Part shown: piece after piece, positions 37,011 to 45,683 of the stretch
Layout: each line of letters starts with the position of its first letter
How positions within the stretch are numbered: position 1 is the first letter of the stretch
Source of the DNA: Myroides odoratimimus
GTDB taxonomy: Bacteria; Bacteroidota; Bacteroidia; Flavobacteriales; Flavobacteriaceae
NCBI RefSeq assembly: GCF_030326305.1
Contig: NZ_JACAKB010000012.1
Location: 1-64,000, forward strand
Direction of reading: 5' to 3'
DNA: 64,000 nucleotides
Made by a program: the position numbers and the translations under genes
Notes under the pieces: model-generated
The model's input: the letters and a program-made list of their open reading frames with translations, nothing else
Database searches by the model: none
What the model was told of the DNA's origin: nothing

Positions 37011-37997
37011 ATGAATACTTCTAATCAAGCTATCAAAATAGGTATTGTAGGTTATGGAAACTTAGGAAAAGGTGTAGAACTTGCTATTCGCCAAAATACT
37101 GATTTAGAGTTAATAGCTATCTTCACTAGAAGAGATCCTCAAAGCATTCCTACTGAAGCCAAAGCGATACATATCGATCAAATCACAGATTATAGAGATA
37201 TCATCGATGTAATGATTATCTGTGGTGGCTCTTCTACTGATCTCCCTGAGCAAGTGCCTTATATCGCACAGTGGTTTAATACAGTTGATAGCTTTGACAC
37301 CCATGCTAAGATTCCTGAATTCTTTAATACGGTAAACAAAGCAGCTAAAGATCACAATAAGTTGAGTCTTATCTCTACAGGATGGGATCCAGGACTGTTC
37401 TCTATGCTTAGATTATTAGGAGAAAGTATCTTACCTCAAGGAGAAACATATACATTCTGGGGAAAAGGGCTAAGCCAAGGACACTCTGATGCGATTAGAC
37501 GTATCTCCGGGGTTAAAGGCGGTGTACAATATACTATTCCTATTGACAGTGCTTTAGATAGAGTTCGCCAAGGAGAGAACCCTGTGTTAACTACAGCTGA
37601 GAAGCATGAGCGTATCTGTTATGTAGTAGCAGAAGATGGTGCTGATACTTCTATCATAGAACATACTATCAAAACAATGCCTAACTACTTTGCTGATTAT
37701 AACACTACAGTACACTTTATATCTGAGGAAGAACTTAAAGCAAATCACTCTGCTATGCCTCATGGTGGCAAAGTATTTAGATCTGGTATCACAGGGACAG
37801 AGACTAAACAAAATATAGAATTTGGACTAACTCTTGAGAGTAACCCTGAGTTCACTGCTAGTGTATTAGTAGCTTTCTCACGTGCTGTATATAAATTAGC
37901 TCAAAAAGGAGAAACTGGTGCAGTAACGGTATATGATATCCCTCTAGGTGCGCTATCTCCTAAATCTGCAGAAGATCTGAGAAGAGAAATACTATAA
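37011..37997 (+). CDS. ddh: meso-diaminopimelate D-dehydrogenase
   Basis: 328 residues, normal for Ddh. The enzyme reversibly and in one step makes meso-diaminopimelate from tetrahydrodipicolinate with NADPH and ammonia, feeding lysine and peptidoglycan synthesis. Features: the Rossmann motif GIVGYGNLGKGVE (about 10-22), FTRRDP binding the NADPH phosphate, the SFDTHAKIPEF segment, STGWDPGLFSMLRLLG, the active-site region GKGLSQGHSDAIRRISGVK, and MPHGGKV. It is a single-gene unit preceded by the repeat-rich intergenic region. Confidence 0.95.
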   Translation: MNTSNQAIKIGIVGYGNLGKGVELAIRQNTDLELIAIFTRRDPQSIPTEAKAIHIDQITDYRDIIDVMIICGGSSTDLPEQVPYIAQWFNTVDSFDTHAKIPEFFNTVNKAAKDHNKLSLISTGWDPGLFSMLRLLGESILPQGETYTFWGKGLSQGHSDAIRRISGVKGGVQYTIPIDSALDRVRQGENPVLTTAEKHERICYVVAEDGADTSIIEHTIKTMPNYFADYNTTVHFISEEELKANHSAMPHGGKVFRSGITGTETKQNIEFGLTLESNPEFTASVLVAFSRAVYKLAQKGETGAVTVYDIPLGALSPKSAEDLRREIL

Positions 37998-38256
37998 TTT
38001 AATTAAGAATTAAGACTTGTTGCTATACGGGCATTACGGGATAATTATGTGATAAGTCTTTGCAAAAAGAACACAACCAATATAAGGTACAGACGGAACA
38101 TCTTCTGTCTACACACCGTAGCCACACTACACATCTACACATATTGTGTATGTATTGTGTGACACGCAAAATATTGATGTCTCTACATTAATACTCTGTG
38201 TGCACCTATTACCCGCAGGGCAGATAATTCCTAATTTTAACTCCTAATTTCTAATT
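37998..38256. other. intergenic region bounded by AT-rich inverted repeats
   Basis: About 260 bp between convergent genes. Left end (37996-38014) reads TTTAATTAAGAATTAAGAC; right end (38217-38256) reads GGCAGATAATTCCTAATTTT and onward; as reverse complements the two resemble each other. The middle holds GT-rich short repeats (ATTGTGTATGTATTGTGTG, 38145-38163). A second copy of the right-end motif is at 5999-6037. It may be a degenerate miniature element, or low-complexity chance. Confidence 0.4.
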
Positions 38257-38284
38257 AAAAAAAGAGGCTCTCGCCTCTTTTTTT
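38257..38284 (-). terminator. terminator of the PorE-like gene
   Basis: Perfect inverted repeat AAAAAAAGAGGC / GCCTCTTTTTTT with a TCTC loop, immediately before the gene's stop codon on the minus strand; symmetric, so it may also end the ddh transcript. Confidence 0.9.
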
Positions 38285-38285
38285 G

Positions 38286-40253
38286 TTACATTTTTAGAAT
38301 GATAAACTCGCTTCTTCTGTTTAGCTGATGATCCGCTTCACTACATGGTACTCCATTAGAACATCTGTTCTGTAGTTGACTTTCTCCATATCCTCTACCT
38401 GTTAGACGACTTGGTTCTATACCTTGAGAAATCATCCATTTAATAGTTGCTTTCACACGTCTATCTGATAAGGCTAAATTATAATTGTCATTTCCTCTAC
38501 TATCTGTATGTGAACGCACATCTATGATCATAGCTGGGTACTCTCTCATTACCTCAACTACTTTCATCAGCTCTATCGCTGCATCTCTGCGGATAAATGA
38601 TTGATCAAAGTCAAAATAGATAGGTTGTAATTTTAGCTTCTTAAATAAATCATCGTTTACTCCTACTGTCTCATATGCCTTATCTAAACCGATATTCACT
38701 TCTTTATCACCAGTAACATCAGCTGCAGCAAATACTAACTCTACTGTACTATACTCTGGTGCTTCTGCCTTAATACGATACTTCTCACTACAATCTAATG
38801 TCTCAGAACTATACTTACCTTGCTCATCTGTCTGAATGGTTTTAGACTTTTCATATAATCCATCTGATATCACAACAGTTGCATTAGGAATACCTTTCTT
38901 TGTTTTAATATCATATACAGTACCTACTATATGCTGTAGACATGCTTTCTGAATAAAAGAATAGATATCATCTCCTCCTAATCCTTCTGGTCGGTTTGAA
39001 CTCACATATCCTGCATTTGTGTCTCTATTGATATAGATAGAAAAATCATCAAACGGACTATTAATAGGCGCTCCTAAATTAACTACTTCTCCTATCACTC
39101 CATTTTTCTCTAACTTAGCCGAAAAGATATCTAATCCTCCTAAACCTGGATGACCATCAGAGGCAAAGAATAAATAATTATCAGAAGAAATAAATGGGAA
39201 TGTCTCACGTCCTGCTGTATTTACTTTCTTCCCGATACTCTCTACACCTCCATACACATCATTAGGATATAAAGCTACTCTAAAAATATCTGACTGTCCT
39301 TCGCTTCCCTCTCTATCAGAAGAGAAATATAACCATTCATTATCTGGCGTTAGTGCAGGGTGAGCAGTATTAAAGTTATCTGAGTTGATTGGTAATTCTT
39401 TTATATCTCCCCAAGTACCATTAGCTTGCTTAGTAGCACTAAATATCTTTAATAGAGACGAGTTTTTCTTATTGTTTTTACGCTTTCCTTTTAGATTCGA
39501 ATTATTACGAGTAAAGAACATGGTCTTTCCATCTTTGGTAAATACAGCAGTAGCATCATTAACCTTAGAACTCAGCTCAGGAGCGTAAACAACAGGCTCT
39601 CCTAACTTACCATCTGCTAAGATCGTACTACTGTATAGTGTAGTAAAACTCTCATTCGTCCACTCGTGTAATTTCTTACTTGATAATTCACTAGAAGGAC
39701 GTGCAGAAGTAAAAATAAGTTGATCTCCTATCACTGCCGCTCCATAATCAGAATAAGGAGTATTAATAGAAGTATGAATCAATTCATAACGAGCTGCTCC
39801 GCCTTCAATTCTTTTTAAATAGTCTTTATTCTCTATATATAATTTCGCTCTAGAGTCTCCCTTTTCTAATACAACGAATTGCTCCATTACTTTTTTAGAA
39901 GCCTCATATTGTTCAGCGGCTTTTAAGGTCTGTGCATAACGATAGTAATACTCTGAAGGAATCTTCACTGTATCCTTATCATCGTACTCTCCATTAAATA
40001 GCTCTGTATACCATTTATTAGCATCAAGTAACTTTCCATTAAAATAATATGAATCTGCTAATTTCATTAATATATCGCCGTTGATATATCCTTTTTTAGC
40101 CATGCGTTCATAGATTTTTATAGCATCTATATAAGCTAGTTTTTCATACTCTTTATCGGCTTTCTTCTCAGCTACACGCTGAGCTTGTACATTAGTACCC
40201 AAAGCAAATAAAGCAATACTTAATAAACCTGTTTTTAGTAATTGTTTTCTCAT
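38286..40253 (-). CDS. PorE-like OmpA-family protein (TPR, WD40-like, regulatory, OmpA domains)
   Basis: 655 residues. Signal peptide MRKQLLKTGLLSIALFALGTNVQA (no lipobox). Then TPR-like helices (about 30-140), PD40/WD40-like blades (ADTVIFTS-type: DQLIFTSARPSSE, WLYFSSDREGSEGQSDIF, YLFFASDGHPGLGGLDIF, AGYVSSNRPEGLGGDDIYSF; about 170-430), a carboxypeptidase-regulatory-like domain (IVGTVYDIKTKKGIPNATVV), and a C-terminal OmpA peptidoglycan-binding domain (IYFDFDQSFIRRDAAIEL to RRSEFIILKM). This is the architecture of PorE of the type 9 secretion system and of OmpA proteins paired with PorP/SprF. No PorP/SprF gene is beside it, so its role is uncertain. Confidence 0.88.
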   Translation of the reverse strand: MRKQLLKTGLLSIALFALGTNVQAQRVAEKKADKEYEKLAYIDAIKIYERMAKKGYINGDILMKLADSYYFNGKLLDANKWYTELFNGEYDDKDTVKIPSEYYYRYAQTLKAAEQYEASKKVMEQFVVLEKGDSRAKLYIENKDYLKRIEGGAARYELIHTSINTPYSDYGAAVIGDQLIFTSARPSSELSSKKLHEWTNESFTTLYSSTILADGKLGEPVVYAPELSSKVNDATAVFTKDGKTMFFTRNNSNLKGKRKNNKKNSSLLKIFSATKQANGTWGDIKELPINSDNFNTAHPALTPDNEWLYFSSDREGSEGQSDIFRVALYPNDVYGGVESIGKKVNTAGRETFPFISSDNYLFFASDGHPGLGGLDIFSAKLEKNGVIGEVVNLGAPINSPFDDFSIYINRDTNAGYVSSNRPEGLGGDDIYSFIQKACLQHIVGTVYDIKTKKGIPNATVVISDGLYEKSKTIQTDEQGKYSSETLDCSEKYRIKAEAPEYSTVELVFAAADVTGDKEVNIGLDKAYETVGVNDDLFKKLKLQPIYFDFDQSFIRRDAAIELMKVVEVMREYPAMIIDVRSHTDSRGNDNYNLALSDRRVKATIKWMISQGIEPSRLTGRGYGESQLQNRCSNGVPCSEADHQLNRRSEFIILKM

Positions 40254-40577
40254 ACGTTAGATTGGAAATGTGGGGTTAATCACCTAATACAAAACTACAT
40301 TAAGTATTGTCAAAAACACAATAAAACAGAGACCACACCCACAATAATACCACTTAATATCTATTTTACAACTATTTATACATTAAAAGCTATTTTAAAA
40401 ACACCAAAACAAACAAACCATACTTATTTAGTATATTTTAATAAAATATAAGTAACCATGCACTCCATGCTTTCTAATTTTGCCTTATCTCCTTGGACTA
40501 GGAAGCTTTAATTATTCTGGACTATGACCTTGGCTAGACCACATTTTATCTTTGTCACAAATCAAACAACAGATATA
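40254..40577. other. divergent promoter region
   Basis: About 320 bp between the PorE-like and amidotransferase genes. A palindrome TATATTTTAATAAAATATA lies at 40432-40450 with flanking ACTTAT/ATAAGT arms. Nothing coding was supported; an upstream in-frame extension of the amidotransferase gene begins at 40524 but lacks a convincing start. Confidence 0.4.
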
Positions 40578-41324
40578 ATGCACATACATTTTGTAATACA
40601 TGAAAAATACGAGGCTCCAGGCGCATTTCTACTTTGGACAAAAAGACATAACTATAGTGTTAGTATGACTAAAACATATGAAAATAACATTTTACCAACC
40701 TCAGCAGAGCATATTGATTTACTTATTGTCTTAGGAGGCCCTCAAGACCCTATTACTACAACGGAGGAGTGTCCTTACTTCAATGCACAAAAAGAAAAGG
40801 AGTTAATACTAAAGTGTATTCTCGCTCATAAAGCAGTTGTCGGAGTCTGCCTAGGAGCGCAACTTATAGGAGAAGCTCTGTGTAACGCTTATAGTCACAG
40901 CCCAGAAAAAGAGTTTGGTGTATGGCCTATTCACCTTACAGATAAAGGAAAGACTCATCCAAAGTTTAAGCATATAGAAAATGGACTTTCAGTAGGCCAC
41001 TGGCACAATGATATGCCAGGACTTACACCAGATGCCATAATACTCGCTACTAGCGAAGGATGTCCTAGACAAATAATAGAGTATTCTAATCTAGTATATG
41101 GATTGCAGTGTCATATGGAATTTACACCAGAAGTAATAGAGTTAATTCTTGCTAATGATCATGAAAGCTTAGTGAAATATTATAATCATCGCTTTGTACA
41201 GTCTGCTCAACAACTGATGAAATACGACTATACTACAATGAATCAAGCCTTATATACATTCTTAGATAAGTTAGTAGAAGAATATAAACAACAAGCTGAA
41301 GTCAAACCACTTCATCAGCTATAA
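40578..41324 (+). CDS. class I glutamine amidotransferase
   Basis: 248 residues from the ATG at 40578 (MHIHFVIHEKYEAPGA), preferred over an in-frame start 18 codons upstream because the family begins this way. The class I triad is visible: nucleophile Cys in VVGVCLGAQLIGEAL (about residue 95), and His/Glu in LQCHMEFTPEVIE (about 190). The oxyanion strand LGGPQDP is also present. It resembles GMP-synthase-like stand-alone amidotransferases; the synthase partner is not in the window, so the substrate is unknown. The gene is followed by a long terminator hairpin. Confidence 0.9.
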   Translation: MHIHFVIHEKYEAPGAFLLWTKRHNYSVSMTKTYENNILPTSAEHIDLLIVLGGPQDPITTTEECPYFNAQKEKELILKCILAHKAVVGVCLGAQLIGEALCNAYSHSPEKEFGVWPIHLTDKGKTHPKFKHIENGLSVGHWHNDMPGLTPDAIILATSEGCPRQIIEYSNLVYGLQCHMEFTPEVIELILANDHESLVKYYNHRFVQSAQQLMKYDYTTMNQALYTFLDKLVEEYKQQAEVKPLHQL

Positions 41325-41328
41325 ACAA

Positions 41329-41373
41329 GAAGCCTGTATTAATTAGAATAAACTTCTAACTCATACAGGCTTC
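41329..41373. terminator. bidirectional terminator
   Basis: GAAGCCTGTAT / ATACAGGCTTC outer stem with an inner TTAGAA/TTCTAA stem. It lies between the amidotransferase gene and the convergent gene at 41403-42158. Confidence 0.75.
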
Positions 41374-41402
41374 ACATACATAAATAGAGTCAAGATATTC
41401 TA

Positions 41403-42158
41403 TTATCCATCTATACTCATTTCGATACATTCTTTATTAGAAATTTCTATATCTATTATATGATCTACTATAATCTCGTCTCCTATCGTAATAGAGGCTT
41501 TAATGTCACTTAAGTTGTGTAAGTAAATTGTAGCGCTATATAGATCTAATGTGTCATACCAATCATCATCTGCTTTTCCATCTAAGAAAGGAAGGAAAGT
41601 GTTATTCTCACTATTATAAAATCCTATTAGCTCTTCACGCAAGTCTGTAAGCCAATATAGATAATCTATCACCTTAGACTGTGCTCTGCTATCAAAAGGA
41701 ATATGACTAATAATCAAAAAACGATCAAGTGGACAGTACTTATTAAAAATAACCACTCTCTTCTCTTTTATACTATATTGATTATTAGTTCCCTCTGCAA
41801 GGGTAATATCTTCTGGGAACAGAAGGTCTATTGTCTTTCTTTCTCTTAACTTTCGAAGGTCTTTTACACCAAAAATATCCTTATGCGATTTCGCTTTTTC
41901 TGAGAACACAAAAAGCTTATCTTGGATTTTATGAGTCTTACTACTTTCTACTTCAAGTAACAATCTATATGCAGTCTCCCAATACTCTAACAAGGCATAA
42001 ATATGACTTTGTAACAGTATATTCTCACTCGTTTGTGCCTCTGCTTGCAAAGCATAAAGTAAATCAAATAAGTCAGACGCTAAATCTTTAATACTACAAC
42101 TCTCTCTAAATTTTTTAGAAAGCTCACTATACCTTTTCTTATATAAGTTTATACTCAT
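41403..42158 (-). CDS. hypothetical protein, function unknown
   Basis: 251 residues, soluble, with no signal peptide. The N-terminal part (1-130) is helical (SELSKKFRESCSIKDLASDLFDLLYAL...), the C-terminal part is mixed, with conserved-looking segments PFLDGKADDDWYDTLDLYSATIYLHNL and ISHIPFDSRAQSKVIDYLYWLTDL. The DWYDTLDxYSATIYL style resembles several uncharacterised immunity-like families of Bacteroidota, but I cannot name one. Its neighbours to the right include an MFS transporter and SMI1-type genes. Confidence 0.6.
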   Translation of the reverse strand: MSINLYKKRYSELSKKFRESCSIKDLASDLFDLLYALQAEAQTSENILLQSHIYALLEYWETAYRLLLEVESSKTHKIQDKLFVFSEKAKSHKDIFGVKDLRKLRERKTIDLLFPEDITLAEGTNNQYSIKEKRVVIFNKYCPLDRFLIISHIPFDSRAQSKVIDYLYWLTDLREELIGFYNSENNTFLPFLDGKADDDWYDTLDLYSATIYLHNLSDIKASITIGDEIIVDHIIDIEISNKECIEMSIDG

Positions 42159-42280
42159 TATTCATTTTATTAACCTTAATATCCTCTACCTTTTATAGAA
42201 TGTAGTAAGTACTTATTCTACATTTATACAAGAGCATTTTATTAAGACATATCTTTACTAGTTTAGTCACTAAAAATCTC

Positions 42281-42294
42281 ATAATGCACTAATT
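42281..42294. repeat. 14-mer shared with 36407-36420
   Basis: ATAATGCACTAATT occurs here and at 36407-36420, in both cases followed by a TATTC...CAAA stretch. It lies upstream of the MFS gene. Probably part of the promoter or of an AT-rich repeat; weak. Confidence 0.25.
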
Positions 42295-42327
42295 ACTTAT
42301 TCAAAGATAATGAAAAGAATAATGGTT

Positions 42328-42335
42328 TATATTTG
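42328..42335 (+). promoter_or_regulatory. TAnnTTTG element of the MFS gene
   Basis: TATATTTG fits the Bacteroidota -7 element, about 57 bp before the ATG. No matching TTG was found at the usual distance. The leader also holds AAGGAGGAAG about 14 nt before the ATG, an unusually strong Shine-Dalgarno-like sequence for this phylum. Confidence 0.4.
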
Positions 42336-42391
42336 CAGCAACTTCTTTAATTTTTTATTTAAATAAACTAAGGAGGAAGATATATCTCACT

Positions 42392-43621
42392 ATGACAAGA
42401 ACATCAAATCAAGGTTTTACTAAATATGAAAAAATCGTTATTTTCATACTAGCTATCACACAATTCACTGTTATTTTAGACTTTATGGTTATGGCTCCTC
42501 TAGGAGATCTCTTACTAAAGAGCTTATCTATGTCCACAAAAGATTTTGGAATAGCTGTATCAGCTTATGCTTTTAGCGCTGGAGCAGCAGGATTACTGAC
42601 TGCAGGTTTTGCAGATAAGTTTGATAGAAAGAAACTATTATTGTTCTTCTACATTGGCTTTATCATTGGAACCCTATTCTGTGGTTTAGCAAACTCTTAT
42701 GAGACACTCGTATTTGCTCGCATCTTTACAGGACTATTTGGAGGAGTGATAGGTTCTATCTCTATGGCTATTGTGACAGATATTTTTAGTCTACATCAGA
42801 GAGGTCGTGTAATGGGGTTTATACAAATGGGGTTCGGTGCAAGTCAAGTACTCGGTATTCCTATTGGGCTATATATTGCTAACAAGTGGTTTTGGGAAGC
42901 TCCTTTCTTCATGATTGTAGGACTATCTATCCTTATAGCTATTGCTATAGCGATGTATTTAAAACCTGTGAAAGATCATCTAACTCTGCAACCTCAAAAA
43001 AACGTTATTGCACATCTGTGGAATACAGTTAAAAATAAAGATTATAGAATAGGATTTATGTCTATCACCATGTTATCCGTAGGAGGATTTATGATGATGC
43101 CGTTCGGGACTATCTTTGCAGTCAATAACCTAGGTGTTCACCCTGATCAATTACCTATCCTCTTTATGATATCAGGAGTTACTTCATTAACGCTTATGCC
43201 ATTTATAGGTAAATTAAGTGATAGAATGAGTAAATTTAAACTATTTGCTTTTGCCTCTATTTGGTTAATGGTTGTAAGTGTAATATACACAAACTTCTTT
43301 CAGATCCCTTTTTGGTTAGTTATTATGACTAACATCTTTATGATGATTGGGATTATGAGTCGTATGGTTCCTTCATCAGCTCTTAATAGTGCTGTACCTG
43401 ATACAGCGGACAGAGGGGCTTATATGAGTATCACATCTTCTCTACAGCAAATATCTGGAGGTATAGCCGCTGCTATCGCAGGGCTAATTGTTTACCAAGA
43501 GCATGATAACAGCCCACTTATCAATTACAATATTGTGGCCTATGTGCTTGTGCTTGTCTCTACTATAAGTATTATCTTAATGAGTAGAGTTAATAAGTTA
43601 GTACGCAAACGAACTTTATAA
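42392..43621 (+). CDS. MFS transporter (drug-efflux/DHA1-like)
   Basis: 409 residues with about 12 hydrophobic segments in two halves. The loop 2-3 motif reads GFADKFDRKKLLL (about 75), the MFS motif A, and the TM1 region has FTVILDFMVMAPLG with the Asp of proton-coupled antiporters. Transmembrane 4-5 contains RIFTGLFGGVIGSISMAIVTD. It fits the DHA1/arabinose-efflux type, exporting an unknown substrate. It has its own promoter and leader and ends in a perfect 20-bp-arm terminator shared with the convergent neighbour. Its place beside an accessory gene run may be coincidental. Confidence 0.88.
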   Translation: MTRTSNQGFTKYEKIVIFILAITQFTVILDFMVMAPLGDLLLKSLSMSTKDFGIAVSAYAFSAGAAGLLTAGFADKFDRKKLLLFFYIGFIIGTLFCGLANSYETLVFARIFTGLFGGVIGSISMAIVTDIFSLHQRGRVMGFIQMGFGASQVLGIPIGLYIANKWFWEAPFFMIVGLSILIAIAIAMYLKPVKDHLTLQPQKNVIAHLWNTVKNKDYRIGFMSITMLSVGGFMMMPFGTIFAVNNLGVHPDQLPILFMISGVTSLTLMPFIGKLSDRMSKFKLFAFASIWLMVVSVIYTNFFQIPFWLVIMTNIFMMIGIMSRMVPSSALNSAVPDTADRGAYMSITSSLQQISGGIAAAIAGLIVYQEHDNSPLINYNIVAYVLVLVSTISIILMSRVNKLVRKRTL

Positions 43622-43661
43622 AACAAAACAAGGGAAGTAAGTTACTTCCCTTGTTTTGTTT
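43621..43661. terminator. bidirectional terminator with 20-bp perfect arms
   Basis: AAACAAAACAAGGGAAGTAA and its exact complement flank a single G, between convergent genes. Confidence 0.92.
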
Positions 43662-44194
43662 TATACTTCCATACTACGAGTACGCTCTTCTTGTAATAAG
43701 CTTTCTTCTTCCTCTTCATCAGCATCTATTTCAGTAACCAATGTCCATATCTCAGGTGTTACTTTTAAATACTGTGATAGAAGATGCTCTCTTTCTATCC
43801 TTACCATTACCCTTCTTAAACTACTAAGGAAGCCATTAGTAAAATCATCGAACTTATACTGATCTTCTAAATCCTGTACAATACTGTGATATGCATCTTC
43901 TATAGGCTCATAAAGACGAGCACCAAGATCTCTAAGCTCTAAAACATAATCTTCTACAACTTCATAAGTCCAATCTGGTGGGTAATACTTTCGCTCTCTA
44001 TTCAGCACATCAGTGTCTAAACTCAATAATACATATCCATTATAAGCACTACAGTTAAAAGCAAAAGAACAAAAGATCTCTTCTTTTAAAGTAGACTGAC
44101 CGATTAACTCAAGTGATTCTTTTACATAATTATATACAGACTCTTCGAAGTTATACTGTTTTTCGAAAGTTTTCCAATTATTTATTTCTATCAT
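43661..44194 (-). CDS. DUF4303-like immunity-type protein
   Basis: 177 residues, acidic, with no signal peptide. The pattern FCSFAFNCSAYNGYVLLSLDTDVLNRERKYYPPDWTYEVVEDYV resembles DUF4303 (cytosolic proteins typical of polymorphic-toxin immunity loci), and the C-terminus is very acidic (DADEEEEESLL). It lies 15 bp after the SMI1 gene, so the two are probably co-transcribed with the secreted-protein gene. Family assignment is by pattern memory and uncertain. Confidence 0.55.
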   Translation of the reverse strand: MIEINNWKTFEKQYNFEESVYNYVKESLELIGQSTLKEEIFCSFAFNCSAYNGYVLLSLDTDVLNRERKYYPPDWTYEVVEDYVLELRDLGARLYEPIEDAYHSIVQDLEDQYKFDDFTNGFLSSLRRVMVRIEREHLLSQYLKVTPEIWTLVTEIDADEEEEESLLQEERTRSMEV

Positions 44195-44209
44195 TCCAAT
44201 TGTTTTATT

Positions 44210-44821
44210 TTAATATCTCCATTTACGAACTAGGTCTTCTCCTATCAGCTCATCAACTATTTGTTCTGTCCATTGATCCACTTTATCCTGCCCTACTTCT
44301 CCAAATAAATCTGCTTGCGCAAAAACCAAACACCCTTTTAAATAATCATCAAAATGACTAAACATCTTTGTCAAATAGGGTTGACTATCATGATCAAAAT
44401 AATAGATCTCTTTAGTCTCTTTATGAAAACAGAACATATTCCCATTACCTAGATAATCACTAAAAGTAATTAAGTAAGGTAACACAGATAAGTCCTCCGG
44501 GGTGAAACTAGGTCCGTATTCTGGGTGAGGTTCCCATATTTTTATAAGATAGTCTATTTCGTCAAAGCTGAGTAACTGTTCGCCTATATCAGCTAACCCA
44601 AATACCTTATAGAATTCCTTTAAAGAATTTGGTAAACTGGTTTCTATTCTTGCTTCTAATAGTCGTATTTCCTCTTCTGATTTGGGGTCTACTAAATCAT
44701 TTGACCAATTATCAGCTAAGGACTCAATGATCAGCCTAGTCTTATCTTTCCATAAAGGATCACCTATTTTAGTAAAAGGAATGATGATATCTTCCTTCTT
44801 ATCTATACATAATGTTATCAT
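44210..44821 (-). CDS. SMI1/KNR4 (SUKH) family protein
   Basis: 203 residues. The SUKH-type core is visible: SEEEIRLLEARIETSLPNSLKEFYKVFG (about residues 48-75), a beta-strand region, and the typical FSDYLGNGNMFCFHKETKEIYYFDHDSQP (about 118-146). Members are cytosolic and in bacteria mostly act as immunity proteins against polymorphic toxins. The start overlaps the end of the secreted-protein gene by 23 bp, so translation is coupled. Confidence 0.8.
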   Translation of the reverse strand: MITLCIDKKEDIIIPFTKIGDPLWKDKTRLIIESLADNWSNDLVDPKSEEEIRLLEARIETSLPNSLKEFYKVFGLADIGEQLLSFDEIDYLIKIWEPHPEYGPSFTPEDLSVLPYLITFSDYLGNGNMFCFHKETKEIYYFDHDSQPYLTKMFSHFDDYLKGCLVFAQADLFGEVGQDKVDQWTEQIVDELIGEDLVRKWRY

Positions 44822-45467
44822 TTGGTCTAAAGAATACGGTTATCAAATAAAATAATACTCCCTCTTCATCTCTAAACTGTGTAATCCAGTGTCCCCATGT
44901 CTCTTGTCCTATCTCTAATTTATTACCAAAACTATCTGTATACTTCCATTTGTCAAAGATATCTTTCTTTAAACTAGCACTTTCTCTACCAGACTTATAG
45001 TTATAGTCACCCATTAAATCTTTTCCAATAGAATACTTAATCCCTCTTTTCTTGTCTTCATAAATTTTATTCCCAAAAAGATCTGTACCGTATTCAATCT
45101 TATTTCCTTGGTTATCTTTTATCGTCACTTTTCCAAACATATCCACCTCATAAGTTGCTGTATAACGATTAGTATACTTATACTTCTTAACTAAGTCCAT
45201 TAAGAACAACTGCTGTAACTCGTCATCCTCGAGAATCCCGCTGTATTCTAGGTTTAGATACTCTTTTGAGAATTCTATTTTATTTCTATTATTATCCGAA
45301 AAATCTAAACCTCCAAAAAAGGACTTTTCTAACTGAGCATCATATCTATTATGCGAATAAGTCCAATCTTCTCTATAATTTTTCTCTATTTTTTGAGCTT
45401 GTGCTTCTGTAGCCACAAATAACAAACCTGCTATAAACAAACTCCTAAACAATGTCTTTCCTTTCAT
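44799..45467 (-). CDS. secreted protein with ~20-residue repeats
   Basis: 222 residues with a clear signal peptide (MKGKTLFRSLFIAGLLFVATEAQA, cut after AQA). Residues about 105-205 show four to five degenerate repeats of roughly 20 residues with the pattern xDxFGxxxYxDxxGNKxEYG (for instance VDMFGKVTIKDNQGNKIEYG and TDLFGNKIYEDKKRGIKYSIG). The last 20 residues are hydrophobic (VLFYLITVFFRPNDN). I recognise no family and no toxin motif. It is the first gene of a three-gene unit with SMI1 and a DUF4303-like gene, overlapping the SMI1 start by 23 bp. Confidence 0.65.
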   Translation of the reverse strand: MKGKTLFRSLFIAGLLFVATEAQAQKIEKNYREDWTYSHNRYDAQLEKSFFGGLDFSDNNRNKIEFSKEYLNLEYSGILEDDELQQLFLMDLVKKYKYTNRYTATYEVDMFGKVTIKDNQGNKIEYGTDLFGNKIYEDKKRGIKYSIGKDLMGDYNYKSGRESASLKKDIFDKWKYTDSFGNKLEIGQETWGHWITQFRDEEGVLFYLITVFFRPNDNIMYR

Positions 45468-45642
45468 ATTTACCTTTTGCTATTTAAGCCCAGGTTATGC
45501 ATTAACCAAATACTACAAAATAATTCTACTTCATAACTCTTTCATTAGCTCTAAAACCACACAATAATATGCTTAGCTCACTAATTCAGATCTATTTTTA
45601 TAACTACTTGATTTATTTGCCTATCACATAACTTGGGTTAAA

Positions 45643-45680
45643 AAAAGAAGTATAAAGCATCTATGCTCTATACTTCTTTT
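45643..45680 (-). terminator. terminator of the DUF4240 gene
   Basis: AAAAGAAGTATA / TATACTTCTTTT stem with an inner AGCAT/ATGCT stem, just past the stop codon at 45684. The 160 bp to the left (45468-45642) are AT-rich and hold the presumed promoter of the secreted-protein gene. Confidence 0.85.
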
Positions 45681-45683
45681 ATT

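Noticed and set aside
38145-38163. short GT-rich repeats (ATTGTGTATGTATTGTGTG) as a CRISPR-like or regulatory array
   Set aside because: Too short and irregular, with no spacers; chance low-complexity DNA.
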